This document shows positions 16,737 to 25,153 of a stretch of DNA of 50,433 nucleotides, one piece after another; position 1 is the first letter of the stretch, and each line of letters opens with the position of its first letter. The position numbers were made by a program, and so were the translations under genes. The notes below the pieces were generated by a model that ran no database searches, had not been told where the DNA came from, and saw only the letters and a list, made by a program, of their open reading frames with translations. This stretch comes from JBAYJS01 sp041664985 (GTDB taxonomy: Bacteria; Patescibacteriota; Patescibacteriia; Buchananbacterales; UBA6539): assembly GCA_041664985.1 (NCBI GenBank), contig JBAYJS010000001.1, positions 1 to 50,433 on the forward strand. Direction: 5' to 3'.

Positions 16737-17765
16737 ATGTCTAAGGTGCCAGACAATTTTTTTAAGTGGTCAATTATCGGTCATCGTCAGATTGTTAGTT
16801 ATTTGCAAAATAATTTGAAAAATTCGCAAACCGCCCATGCCTATTTGTTCTGCGGACCAAGCCATATTGGCAAATCAACTGTGGCCAAAGAATTTTTGGC
16901 ATCACTGGTTTGCCGGAATTTGCACCAAAAGCAATCAAGCGTGCCTTGCGGCCAGTGTGATTGTTGCAAGCAAATAAATTCGCAAATTCATCCGGATGTT
17001 TATTGGCTTAAGCGAGAAATTAACGAAAAGACTGGCAAGAAAAAAAAGAATATCAGCATCGAGCAAGTCCGCGAATTGCAGAATAAATTAAGTCTTCATT
17101 CTTTTTTGGATACGTATAAAATCGCTGTAATTGCCGATGCTCAAACTTTAAGTCAGGAAGCGGCCAATTCGCTTTTGAAAACTCTCGAAGAACCATCGCC
17201 TAAAACTATAATAATTTTACTGGCGACCAATTCGGCTGAATTGCCGGCAACGATTATTTCCCGCTGTCAGTTGATTAAATTTTACCCTGTTGATCCTAAA
17301 GATATTTTTGATCATTTGATCGATTTAAAGGTGGAAAGAAAAAAAGCCAAAACCCTTACCGCTTTGTCTTTTGGCCGGCCGGGAGTGGCTTTAAACTATT
17401 TTTTGGCGCCGGAAAAATATGAGGCTTTTGAAGAACAGATTCAAGAGTTTGTTTCTTTGATTAAGTCCGGCAATATTGAAAGATTTAAAATGATTTCAGA
17501 AATTATTGAAAGTCACGATGCCGATGAGCTTAAAGAAATTTTGGCGGTTTGGACTAAAGTAATTCGGGATTTACTTTTATTGCGCATTGGTGCTCAAGAT
17601 TTTATCAGTAATCTCAATCTTTTTTCCGAGCTGGAACAGGTCGCAAAAGTATATCAGTCAAAAGATTTAATTGAAAATCTGAAAAAAATTAATCAAGCCA
17701 AACGCTATTTGTCAGCCAACGTCAATCCAAAGTTGGCGCTGGAAAATTTAGTTTTAAATTTTTAA
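16737..17765 (+). CDS. holB: DNA polymerase III delta' subunit
   Basis: Clamp-loader AAA+ subunit of the replicative polymerase, 342 residues. The P-loop region is CGPSHIGKST near residues 38-47, the zinc module is formed by cysteines in CRNL and CGQCDCC near 60-80, the Walker-B-like and sensor region follows as QEAANSLLKTLEEP, and the conserved ISRCQ is near 178. The P-loop is more complete than in E. coli delta', so nucleotide binding is possible and the protein could instead be a short tau/gamma-like subunit; the length fits HolB. It appears to be transcribed alone or with the following lipoprotein. Confidence 0.85.
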   Translation: MSKVPDNFFKWSIIGHRQIVSYLQNNLKNSQTAHAYLFCGPSHIGKSTVAKEFLASLVCRNLHQKQSSVPCGQCDCCKQINSQIHPDVYWLKREINEKTGKKKKNISIEQVRELQNKLSLHSFLDTYKIAVIADAQTLSQEAANSLLKTLEEPSPKTIIILLATNSAELPATIISRCQLIKFYPVDPKDIFDHLIDLKVERKKAKTLTALSFGRPGVALNYFLAPEKYEAFEEQIQEFVSLIKSGNIERFKMISEIIESHDADELKEILAVWTKVIRDLLLLRIGAQDFISNLNLFSELEQVAKVYQSKDLIENLKKINQAKRYLSANVNPKLALENLVLNF

Positions 17766-17801
17766 ATTTTTCAAAAATATTTTATCTCTAACTAAAAAAT
17801 T

Positions 17802-18884
17802 ATGAGAAAAATAAAAACAAGTCGGGGTTTTAAAAAAATCGGAGTAATAATTTTTTTGGCGGCAATTTTGACGACCGGTTGTTCAATTCAGCTGGGCACG
17901 GCCAAAAAAGTCTCAACCGCTGGAATTTTTAAATCTTTTGACAAGGGTAATACCTGGACTCAGAAAAATTTATTTCTTTTCTCGGGTGGTGTTGGTAATA
18001 TTGCCGGTTTAAATGTGGTTAATTTAACTTTTGATCCACAGGATAATCGGGCAATTTACTTGGCTTCGGATGCTCAGGGGTTATTTTATACTTATGATGC
18101 CGGCGACAGCTGGATGAAAGCCGTGCCTGTTGGTAGCGCCAGAATTGAATCAGTGGCCGTTGATCCCAAAGACAAATGTACGATTTATGCCACCTACGGC
18201 AGTACGATTTTAAAGAGTAATGACTGCTCTCGAAGCTGGTTGGAGGTTTATATTGACACTCGAGCCGCCAAAGCCGCAGTTACAGCCTTGGCGATCGATA
18301 ATTATAATAACCTTTCAATTTACGCCGGTAATTCCGCTGGTGATATTTTAAAAAGCCAAGATGGCGGGGCTAATTGGCAGGTAATCAATCGTTTAAACGA
18401 TAAAGTGGCAAAAATTTTAGTTAACCCCAAAGATACCAGAATTGTCTATGTGGCCACTAAAAGCAAGGGTATTTTCAAAACCACTGATTCGGGCGGCAGT
18501 TGGTCTGATATTAATGAAGGTTTGAAACCTTATTCTTCTTCAATGGAATATAAAAATTTGGTTTTTGATTTAAGCCAGCCCAACGCTTTACTTTTAGTTT
18601 CCAAGTATGGTTTGATAAAAACCAATGACGGTGGTACCAGTTGGGAAGCGATTAAATTAATCACGCCGCCGGCCTCAACCGATATTTATTCGGCGGCCAT
18701 TAATTCTCAGAATAATTTGGAAATTTATTATTCAACTGCGACCACTTTTTATAAAACCGTTGATGGCGGAAAAAATTGGATTACCAAGCGTTTGCCCAGC
18801 GGCGCAGTCAGCACTTTTTTAGCAGTGGATTTGCAAAATCCAAATATTATTTATATGGGTATGACTAATTTTACTAAAAAATAA
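17802..18884 (+). CDS. lipoprotein with BNR/VPS10-like beta-propeller repeats
   Basis: A 360-residue exported protein. A basic start and hydrophobic stretch lead to a lipobox ending LTTGC, so the mature chain would be lipid-anchored at Cys27. The rest consists of repeats carrying the Asp-box form S/T-x-D-x-G-x-x-W: SFDKGNTW, TYDAGDSW, SQDGGANW, TTDSGGSW, TNDGGTSW and TVDGGKNW. Six such blades make a beta-propeller like sialidases and the photosystem-assembly factor Ycf48. No sialidase catalytic residues can be claimed, so binding or assembly is as likely as enzymatic activity. Confidence 0.82.
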   Translation: MRKIKTSRGFKKIGVIIFLAAILTTGCSIQLGTAKKVSTAGIFKSFDKGNTWTQKNLFLFSGGVGNIAGLNVVNLTFDPQDNRAIYLASDAQGLFYTYDAGDSWMKAVPVGSARIESVAVDPKDKCTIYATYGSTILKSNDCSRSWLEVYIDTRAAKAAVTALAIDNYNNLSIYAGNSAGDILKSQDGGANWQVINRLNDKVAKILVNPKDTRIVYVATKSKGIFKTTDSGGSWSDINEGLKPYSSSMEYKNLVFDLSQPNALLLVSKYGLIKTNDGGTSWEAIKLITPPASTDIYSAAINSQNNLEIYYSTATTFYKTVDGGKNWITKRLPSGAVSTFLAVDLQNPNIIYMGMTNFTKK

Positions 18885-18900
18885 TAATTAAAAATAAAAT

Positions 18901-19455
18901 ATGAGTTTGATTATCGAAAATTTTAAGCCGGAATTTGAAAGGGCAATTGAAAATTTAAAAAATGAATTGTCAACTTTGCGGGTTGGTCGGGCCAATCCTT
19001 TGATGGTGGAAAATATTTTAGTTGAAGCTTATGCCTCAAAAATGCCGGTTAAGCAATTAGCCTCGGTGGTAGTACCGGAAGCCAGAACTTTATTAATTCA
19101 GCCTTGGGATAAAACTGTTATTAAAGAAATCGAAAAAGCAATTATTAAAGCCAACATCGGTATTAATCCGGTTAACGAAGGCCAGCAATTGCGATTAACT
19201 ATTCCGGCTTTGACCGAAGAAAGCCGTAAAGAATTAACCAAATCGGTTGGCGAAAAAGTTGAAAGAACCAGAATTACCATTCGCCAAATTAGAGATAAAA
19301 CCAAAGATGAAATTGCCAAACAGGAGAAGAACAAAGAAATTACCGAAGATGATAAATATGAACTGCAAAAAAAGCTAGACGAGGTGGTCAAAGATTACAA
19401 TGAAAAAGTCAAACAAATGGGCGAAAGTAAAGAAGAAGAAATAATGACTTTATAA
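18901..19455 (+). CDS. frr: ribosome recycling factor
   Basis: Splits post-termination ribosomes together with EF-G. The 184 residues match the family length. Landmarks are LKNELSTLRVGRANP near residues 19-33, the VPEARTLLIQPWD hinge, GINPVNEGQQLRLTIPALTEE, and the C-terminal helix rich in K/E. The gene lies between a lipoprotein and rseP. In many bacteria frr sits near uppS, cdsA and rseP, so its place directly before rseP preserves part of that order. There is no ribosome binding site; the leader is A/T only. Confidence 0.96.
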   Translation: MSLIIENFKPEFERAIENLKNELSTLRVGRANPLMVENILVEAYASKMPVKQLASVVVPEARTLLIQPWDKTVIKEIEKAIIKANIGINPVNEGQQLRLTIPALTEESRKELTKSVGEKVERTRITIRQIRDKTKDEIAKQEKNKEITEDDKYELQKKLDEVVKDYNEKVKQMGESKEEEIMTL

Positions 19456-19486
19456 TTTTATTAATTTTTAAATTTAAGATTAAATT

Positions 19487-20653
19487 ATGCTTTTAACGAT
19501 TGTCGCTTTTTTTCTAGTTTTAGGTGTTTTGGTCATAGTTCATGAATTAGGCCATTTTTTTGTCGCCAGAAAATCGGGCGTGGCTGTTGATGAATTTGGT
19601 TTTGGCCTGCCACCGCGAATTTTTGGTATTTACAAAGACGAAACTGGCAAATGGAAACTGGTTGGTTTAAAAACCAAAGAAACCAAAAGTACCATCTACT
19701 CTTTAAACTGGATACCGATGGGTGGATTTGTAAAAATTAAGGGCGAAGAAGGTGAAGCCGCCACTGACTCTGACAGTTTTGCTCATAAAAGCGTTTGGAT
19801 TAGAATGTTGATAATCTCGGCCGGAGTTTTCATGAATGTGGTTTTAGCCGTTATTTTATTAAGTATTGGTTTGACTGTTGGTTCACCTCAATATTTAGAT
19901 AAAAAATTACCAGCCGTAGCCAAGGTTCGTGATGTCAAAATTCGGGTAGTCGAAATTCTGCCGGATTTTCCGGCGGCCAAAGCCGGTCTAGTTGCTGGGG
20001 ATTCGATTCTCACGATTGACAATCAGGAATTTCCCAAAATCGAAGGTTTGCAAGAATATTTGGATAAAAAAGTCGGTCAAGAAGTGACAGTTAAATTTGA
20101 ACGCGATCAAAAAGTAGCTGAAGTAAAAATCGTACCGCAAATTTTAAGCCAAACCAATAAAGGGGGAATGGGCGCCGCTTTAGCTCAAACCGGCTTTGTT
20201 TCTTATCCTTGGTATGTGGCTTGGTGGTATGGGTTAAAGGAAACTTTTGGCATGATTTGGAGCGTAATTTACGGCTTTTATGTGATTTTGAAAAATTTGA
20301 TTGTTTCGCGCCATTTGATCGGCGAAGTCTACGGTCCGGTGGGTATTGCCACTTTGGTTGGCGATGCGGCGCGTTCGGGCTTTTTGTATGTGATGCAGTT
20401 TACTGCCGTTTTGTCAGTAATTATTGCCGTAATTAATTTTTTGCCTTTTCCAGCTTTGGACGGCGGGCGCGTCTTTTTCCTTTTACTCGAGGCAATCAGA
20501 AAAAAACCAATCAATCAAAAATTGGAAGCAGCGATGCATAATATTGGTTTTGCTTTGTTAATGATTTTAGTCGTAGTCGTTACCTTTCGTGATATTGCCA
20601 GAATTTCTTCGGGATTTTTGAATTGGTGGCAAAAAATTATTGGTTTGTTTTAG
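19487..20653 (+). CDS. rseP: site-2 metalloprotease, RseP family
   Basis: Intramembrane zinc protease of family M50 that cleaves anti-sigma factors and cleared signal peptides. In 388 residues it has the HELGH zinc motif at 19-23 in the first membrane helix, a PDZ domain at about 140-200 (VVEILPDFPAAKAGLVAGDSI is its opening region, given here only as a landmark), and the second active-site motif NFLPFPALDGGR near 323 supplying the third zinc ligand. Four membrane segments are visible. It has a single PDZ domain, as in Gram-positive homologues. It is followed 14 bp later by a small hypothetical gene. Confidence 0.93.
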   Translation: MLLTIVAFFLVLGVLVIVHELGHFFVARKSGVAVDEFGFGLPPRIFGIYKDETGKWKLVGLKTKETKSTIYSLNWIPMGGFVKIKGEEGEAATDSDSFAHKSVWIRMLIISAGVFMNVVLAVILLSIGLTVGSPQYLDKKLPAVAKVRDVKIRVVEILPDFPAAKAGLVAGDSILTIDNQEFPKIEGLQEYLDKKVGQEVTVKFERDQKVAEVKIVPQILSQTNKGGMGAALAQTGFVSYPWYVAWWYGLKETFGMIWSVIYGFYVILKNLIVSRHLIGEVYGPVGIATLVGDAARSGFLYVMQFTAVLSVIIAVINFLPFPALDGGRVFFLLLEAIRKKPINQKLEAAMHNIGFALLMILVVVVTFRDIARISSGFLNWWQKIIGLF

Positions 20654-20667
20654 CTTAACTAAATTTT

Positions 20668-21045
20668 ATGAGAATTGTTTTACCCTTTGATTTTCAGGTA
20701 AATTTTCGGAATTTTTTGCAGCGCGCCGGCTACACGGAAATTAATGATTACCACACCAAAAAAACTTCCTACGTTAAGCGACTCAGTCGTGATTATTATC
20801 CGCGATTTCATGTTTATTTGGAAACTGATAAAGATAACCGGCAAATTTTAAATTTACATTTGGATCAAAAAAAACCTTCCTATCAGGGTTCATCGGCTCA
20901 CAGCGGAGAATATGACAGCGAGTTGGTAAAAAATGAAGCGGCAATGATTGAAGGTTTGATTAAAAATCAAATGGATAACCAAGCCCAAAAACCGGTTGAA
21001 CAAAATCTGGAAAAAAAAGGTTTTTGGTCGAAATTTTTTGGTTAA
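20668..21045 (+). CDS. hypothetical protein (125 aa)
   Basis: I do not recognise a named family. It is a 125-residue soluble protein: a folded N-terminal portion (about 1-80) with alternating strands and many Tyr, Arg and His (GYTEINDYH, DYYPRFHVYLE, LNLHLDQ), then a low-complexity Gln/Asn/Lys linker and a short amphipathic tail ending KKGFWSKFFG. The tail could be a membrane-touching or protein-binding peptide. It sits 14 bp after rseP and 41 bp before proS in the same direction. The composition matches its neighbours, so it is probably a native, lineage-conserved gene. Confidence 0.7.
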   Translation: MRIVLPFDFQVNFRNFLQRAGYTEINDYHTKKTSYVKRLSRDYYPRFHVYLETDKDNRQILNLHLDQKKPSYQGSSAHSGEYDSELVKNEAAMIEGLIKNQMDNQAQKPVEQNLEKKGFWSKFFG

Positions 21046-21086
21046 ATTATTTTTACTAAAATTAGAATTGAAAAAATATAATATCT

Positions 21087-22331
21087 ATGTTGCAATCAAA
21101 ACTTTTTGGAAAAACTTTTAAAGAAGCGCCAAAAGACGAAGTCAGCACCAATGCGATTTTTTTGGCTCGGGCCGGATTTATTGATAAATTAACTGCCGGA
21201 GTTTATACTTATTTACCTTTGGGTTTAAGGGTTTTAAATAAAATCAAACAAATTGTCCGCGAAGAAATGAATGCAATTGACGGCCAGGAAATTTTAATGC
21301 CGGCTTTACAGCCCAAAGAAATTTGGGAAAAAACCGGCCGCTGGACCGATCCGGGCAAAGAAGTAATGTTTCAATTTAAGGGCCGAAGCGACAAGGAATT
21401 TGGTTTAGGCTGGACAGCCGAAGAAGTGATTACACCTTTGGTTAAAAAATTTGTCAATTCCTACAAAGATTTGCCGATTGCGCTTTATCAAATTCAGGAT
21501 AAATTCAGAAATGAGCCAAGAGCCAAATCCGGTTTGATGCGCGGTATTGAATTTTCAATGAAAGATTTGTACAGCTTTCACCATAATGAAAAAGAATTAG
21601 AGGATTATTATCAAAAAGCTTTACTGGCTTACCAAAAGATTTTTAATCGCTGTGGTTTGGATTCAATAGTTACCGAAGCTTCCGGCGGCAGTTTTTCCAA
21701 ATATTCTCATGAATTTCAAGTTTTGACTCAGTACGGTGAAGACACAATTTTTTATTGCAACCAATGCCATTATGCTCAAAATAAAGAAGTGGCTGAGTAT
21801 AAAGCCGGTGACAGTTGCCCAAAATGTAAAACCGGAAAAATTAAAGAAGACAAAGCCATTGAAGTTGGTAATATTTTTCCGTTAAAAACCAAATATTCCG
21901 AACCGTTCAAACTTGAATACGCCGATGAAACCGGCAAAAAGCAACCGGTGATGATGGGTTGTTACGGTATTGGCCCCAGCCGAGTGATGGGTGCGATTGT
22001 GGAAATTTATCACGACCAAAACGGCATTATTTGGCCCGAAAGTGTGGCGCCGTTTGCCGTTCATTTGCTGCAAATTGGCGACGATTTGGCAGTTGCGAAA
22101 TTAGCCCAAGAGGTGTATGATAAAATACTTGGTTTGGGCTTAGAAATTTTGTTTGACGACCGCCCGGGTTTGACTGCCGGCCAAAAATTTGCCGACGCTG
22201 ACTTGATTGGAATTCCCAATCGGTTGGTAGTTTCACCAAAAACCAATGGTAAAATTGAGTTTAAAAAACGTTTAGAAAAAGATTTTGAACTTTTGGATAT
22301 TAAGCAAGTATTGGCAAAAATTAAAGCTTGA
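21087..22331 (+). CDS. proS: prolyl-tRNA synthetase, short form
   Basis: Charges tRNA-Pro. At 414 residues it is much shorter than the roughly 570-residue bacterial form. Class II motifs are intact: motif 1 region LPLGLRVLNKI, motif 2 KFRNEPRAKSGLMRG, and motif 3 GCYGIGPSRVMGA, followed by an anticodon-binding domain. The editing (YbaK-like) insertion normally between motifs 2 and 3 is missing. Instead there is a short segment with two CxxC pairs (YCNQC and SCPKC, about residues 220-250) that could bind zinc. Loss of the insertion implies that mischarged Ala-tRNA-Pro is cleared in trans or tolerated. The following hairpin (22342-22377) belongs to the opposite strand. Confidence 0.95.
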   Translation: MLQSKLFGKTFKEAPKDEVSTNAIFLARAGFIDKLTAGVYTYLPLGLRVLNKIKQIVREEMNAIDGQEILMPALQPKEIWEKTGRWTDPGKEVMFQFKGRSDKEFGLGWTAEEVITPLVKKFVNSYKDLPIALYQIQDKFRNEPRAKSGLMRGIEFSMKDLYSFHHNEKELEDYYQKALLAYQKIFNRCGLDSIVTEASGGSFSKYSHEFQVLTQYGEDTIFYCNQCHYAQNKEVAEYKAGDSCPKCKTGKIKEDKAIEVGNIFPLKTKYSEPFKLEYADETGKKQPVMMGCYGIGPSRVMGAIVEIYHDQNGIIWPESVAPFAVHLLQIGDDLAVAKLAQEVYDKILGLGLEILFDDRPGLTAGQKFADADLIGIPNRLVVSPKTNGKIEFKKRLEKDFELLDIKQVLAKIKA

Positions 22332-22341
22332 TTTTTAAAAT

Positions 22342-22377
22342 AAAAAAAGAAGACCGGAGTTAGTGAGACCGGTCTTT
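22342..22377 (-). terminator. cassette B terminator
   Basis: Read on the minus strand, AGACCGG and CCGGTCT (plus-strand 22351-22357 and 22369-22375) form a stem followed by TCTTTTTTT. The hairpin begins at the stop codon of the 79-residue ORF. Confidence 0.85.
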
Positions 22378-22615
22378 AGGCGACAGCTTTCAGGTCGTGG
22401 CGAAATGCTTTTTCGCTTCCTTGTGGCCGAAGCCAAAGGATGCTGCCGTGGCAGCATGCCGCGAGAAGCGGTTTGTCGTTGAGGTCTTTTGGCACCCAGA
22501 GGCCAAGGCCGCCAGCGCATTTGTTCGGTCCGGTTACTATCCGTCCAGACCGGTTGCCTGCGCCGCTTCGTTTTTCGCAAATCCTGCGAGACTTTCTGCC
22601 AGTGCCGTTTTTCAT
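22376..22615 (-). CDS. hypothetical protein of cassette B (79 aa), GC-rich
   Basis: A minus-strand ORF of 79 residues, basic at the N-terminus (KNGTGRKSRRICEKR) and with scattered cysteines (CEK, NKC, ACCHG). I recognise no family and see no signal peptide. It is clearly richer in GC than the adjacent proS and mreB. A GGAGG (minus strand, 22632-22628) lies 12 nt before the ATG, a long spacing. Promoter and terminator enclose it exactly, which is the main argument for a real gene. The leader contains a perfect 7-bp inverted repeat (22665-22671 and 22682-22688). Other frames across this stretch are open too, so the frame choice is moderately certain. Confidence 0.55.
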   Translation of the reverse strand: MKNGTGRKSRRICEKRSGAGNRSGRIVTGPNKCAGGLGLWVPKDLNDKPLLAACCHGSILWLRPQGSEKAFRHDLKAVA

Positions 22616-22700
22616 AAAGAACGAATTCCTCCGTCGGGTTGGTTTATGCCTTTTTCTGCCTTTTTGATTGCCACCCGATTAGCAATCATAATTAAAAATA

Positions 22701-22729
22701 AATATACTAGATAATATCCATTTTGTCAA
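22701..22729 (-). promoter_or_regulatory. cassette B promoter
   Basis: On the minus strand TTGACA (22729-22724), 17-bp spacer, TATATT (22706-22701). It is divergent from mreB. Confidence 0.8.
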
Positions 22730-22739
22730 CCTTATTGAT

Positions 22740-23798
22740 ATGTTAAACAGTTTATTCAAAAAATTCTCTAAAGATGTTGGAATTGATTTAGGCACTTCCA
22801 ATACTTTGATTTACGTCAAAGAACGGGGGATTGTGATTAATGAATCCTCAATTGTTGCTTTAAATAATCGGACCGATCAGATTTTGGCCGTTGGCGAAGA
22901 AGCGCAAAAAATGGTTGGCAAAACCCCGCCGCATATTACAATTTCCAAACCTTTGGTTGATAGCATTATTTCTGATTTTGAAGTTACGGAAAAAATGCTT
23001 AAATATTTTATTGACCGGATTACTCAAAAAAGTTTTGGTCTTTCGCCGCGGCCAAGAGTGGTAATTGGTGTGCCTTTGGACGTGACGGAAGTTGAGAAAA
23101 AAGCGGTTGAAGATGTCGTACTTTCCGCTGGTGCCCGCGAGGTTTATTTGGTGGAAAATGTAATTGCTACGGCCGTTGGTGCCAGGCAGCCGATTCAAGA
23201 TCCGTCCGGCAATATGGTGGTTGATCTAGGCGGTGGTATTACTGAAATTGCGGTAATTTCGCTTTCTGGTGTTGTTGCCTGGAAATCTTTGAGAATTGCC
23301 GGCAATCGGCTGAATCAAGATATTGTTTCTTTTGCCAGAAATGAATTTAATTTATTAATTGGTGAACGCGTGGCTGAAGATATAAAAATCAGAGCCGGTA
23401 AGTTGACTGACAGCAATGAGCCAATTGAATTAAAAATGCGCGGCCGCGATTTAATTACCGGTTTGCCTAAAGAAGTAATTATTACCAGTGAACAAGTTAA
23501 AGTTGCAATGCAACGTTCAATTGCCGCAATTATTGATGGTATAAAAAGTACTCTGGAAATTACCCCGCCGGAATTGGTGGCTGATATTTATCAGCGGGGA
23601 ATGATTTTGGCTGGTGGCGGTGCTTTGCTTGCGGGGCTAGACGAAATGATTGCCAAAGTTACTAAAATTCCCGTTAAAGTGATTGAAGATCCATTAACTT
23701 GTGCCGTTCGGGGCATGGGTTTAATTTTGGAAGATGATAATTTGCTTTTGGAAGTTGCGGTGCCATCGTCAACCAAAGAAGAAAAAAAATCTCGATAG
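22740..23798 (+). CDS. mreB: MreB-family cell-shape protein, paralogue 2 (heads mreBCD-mrdA)
   Basis: A 352-residue bacterial actin. Phosphate-1 is GIDLGTSNTLIYV, the connector is VIGVPLDVTEVEKKAV, phosphate-2 is VDLGGGITEIAVISLSG, and the adenosine motif is LAGGGALLAG. It is followed by mreC, mreD and a class B penicillin-binding protein, so it is the paralogue tied to the elongation machinery by position. It differs from the copy at 14409 in substrate-loop residues (GGGITEIA against GGGTSEMA) and has a C-terminal extension of about 20 charged residues. There is no ribosome binding site. Confidence 0.95.
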   Translation: MLNSLFKKFSKDVGIDLGTSNTLIYVKERGIVINESSIVALNNRTDQILAVGEEAQKMVGKTPPHITISKPLVDSIISDFEVTEKMLKYFIDRITQKSFGLSPRPRVVIGVPLDVTEVEKKAVEDVVLSAGAREVYLVENVIATAVGARQPIQDPSGNMVVDLGGGITEIAVISLSGVVAWKSLRIAGNRLNQDIVSFARNEFNLLIGERVAEDIKIRAGKLTDSNEPIELKMRGRDLITGLPKEVIITSEQVKVAMQRSIAAIIDGIKSTLEITPPELVADIYQRGMILAGGGALLAGLDEMIAKVTKIPVKVIEDPLTCAVRGMGLILEDDNLLLEVAVPSSTKEEKKSR

Positions 23799-23819
23799 CT
23801 TATTTCAATTTTCAGTTTT

Positions 23820-24632
23820 ATGTTTAAGTATATAAAATCAAGACCGCTAGCCGTTATTTTATTAGCAGTTGTTTTTCTGCTAATTTTTTTGCATTATGTT
23901 TCGATCTTAAAACCGGTTGAAAATTTGGTAATTAGAATTTTAACGCCGATTCAGCGTCAAATTTACAGCATTGGTTCGGGCATTAATAATTATTATTATG
24001 CCGCCACTAGTCGCAAAGACTACGGCGAGGATAATAAAAAATTAACTGAGCAGATTAATCAATTAACAATTGAGAATGCCCAGTTAAAAGTCGCTTTGCA
24101 GGAAAACCAAGAGATTGCCAAGCAAAGTGGCTTTTTGGCCAGGAATGGTCTGTCGGCGGTAACAGCCAAAGTGATTGGGAAAAATCCGGAGCCTAACTTG
24201 CAGTCAATAATTTTAGATAAAGGTTTAAAGGATGGGATTAAGATTGATTATCCAATAATTACTGCTGACGGGATTTTGGTTGGTAAAATTTCAAATGTAA
24301 AAGCCAATAGCTCTGAGGCAATTTTAATTAATGATTCAAGAAGTAAAATTGCCGCGACAATTCAAAATGAAAATAACACCAAGGGTGTGGTGGTGGGTGA
24401 ACATGGCTTGAGTTTGATTATGGAGCTAATTGCCAAAAATGATGTGGTAAAAGTCGGTGACGTGGTGGTAACGTCAGGTTTAGAATCAACTGTGCCTAGA
24501 GGTTTGGTGATTGGTAAAATTAATCGGATTGTTTCTGAATCAAACAGCACTTTTCAAACGGCTTGGTTACAGGCTTTGGTGAGGGTTGATAATTTAACCG
24601 TCGTTTCAGTCCTTAAATTGCCGGAATTATAA
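23820..24632 (+). CDS. mreC: rod shape-determining protein MreC
   Basis: A 270-residue bitopic protein that links MreB filaments to penicillin-binding proteins. It has a membrane segment at about residues 10-28, a coiled coil at about 60-100 (KKLTEQINQLTIENAQLK) and the MreC double beta-barrel core, seen as TAKVIGKNPEPNLQSIILDKG and VVVTSGLESTVPRGLVIGKI. Length and order are typical. The stop and the mreD start overlap, implying translational coupling. A short piece of the intergenic repeat motif lies directly upstream of the ATG. Confidence 0.93.
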   Translation: MFKYIKSRPLAVILLAVVFLLIFLHYVSILKPVENLVIRILTPIQRQIYSIGSGINNYYYAATSRKDYGEDNKKLTEQINQLTIENAQLKVALQENQEIAKQSGFLARNGLSAVTAKVIGKNPEPNLQSIILDKGLKDGIKIDYPIITADGILVGKISNVKANSSEAILINDSRSKIAATIQNENNTKGVVVGEHGLSLIMELIAKNDVVKVGDVVVTSGLESTVPRGLVIGKINRIVSESNSTFQTAWLQALVRVDNLTVVSVLKLPEL

Positions 24633-25150
24633 TGAGTATTTTTTTAAATACAATTTTTATTTTGGTTATTGGTATATTTCAAGTCAGCCTTCTAACCACT
24701 TGGCCTGAGCCGGTTTCTTCTTTGAATTTGATTTTAACCTTGGTTATTTTTTTAACCGTGATTGTTAATTATGAAAAAGGATTGTGGCTAGCTTTGGGCG
24801 GCGGATTGTTTTTGGAACTTTATTCCGCTTCATTTTTTGGAATTACCACTTTAAGTTTAGTTTTAACGGCGATGTTGATAAATTTTTTGTTTGGCAATCT
24901 TTTTACTAATCGATCGCTTTATTCGCTGATGATTTTAGGGTATATTGGTACTTTAAGTTATAATTTGGCGATTTTATTTTTTAATTCGGTGGCTTTGGTT
25001 TTTACCACCAGTAGTTATTTTTTATTTTTTAATTTTTGGTCGCAAATTTTTTGGCAGCCGCTTTTTAATGTTTTAATTTTGATTATCATTTTTTTCACTT
25101 ACCACATCTCGACCGGGCGGTTAAAAAATATTTTTTTATTTCCCGCTTAA
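24632..25150 (+). CDS. mreD: rod shape-determining protein MreD
   Basis: A 172-residue integral membrane protein with about five or six hydrophobic helices and few charged residues, fitting MreD in length and position between mreC and the elongation penicillin-binding protein. Sequence conservation in this family is low, so identification rests on topology and context. The stop of mreC overlaps the start, and only 3 bp separate it from the next gene, so it is in the middle of a tight operon. Confidence 0.85.
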   Translation: MSIFLNTIFILVIGIFQVSLLTTWPEPVSSLNLILTLVIFLTVIVNYEKGLWLALGGGLFLELYSASFFGITTLSLVLTAMLINFLFGNLFTNRSLYSLMILGYIGTLSYNLAILFFNSVALVFTTSSYFLFFNFWSQIFWQPLFNVLILIIIFFTYHISTGRLKNIFLFPA

Positions 25151-25153
25151 TTT

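Noticed and set aside
21077..21082. TATAAT just before the proS start codon
   Set aside because: It ends only 4 nt before the ATG, so transcription from it would start inside the gene; there is no -35. Treated as AT-rich background.
22397..22714. Two plus-strand open frames over cassette B
   Set aside because: They are antisense to a unit with promoter, ribosome binding site and terminator on the minus strand, and no start signals precede them; GC-rich DNA leaves many frames open.
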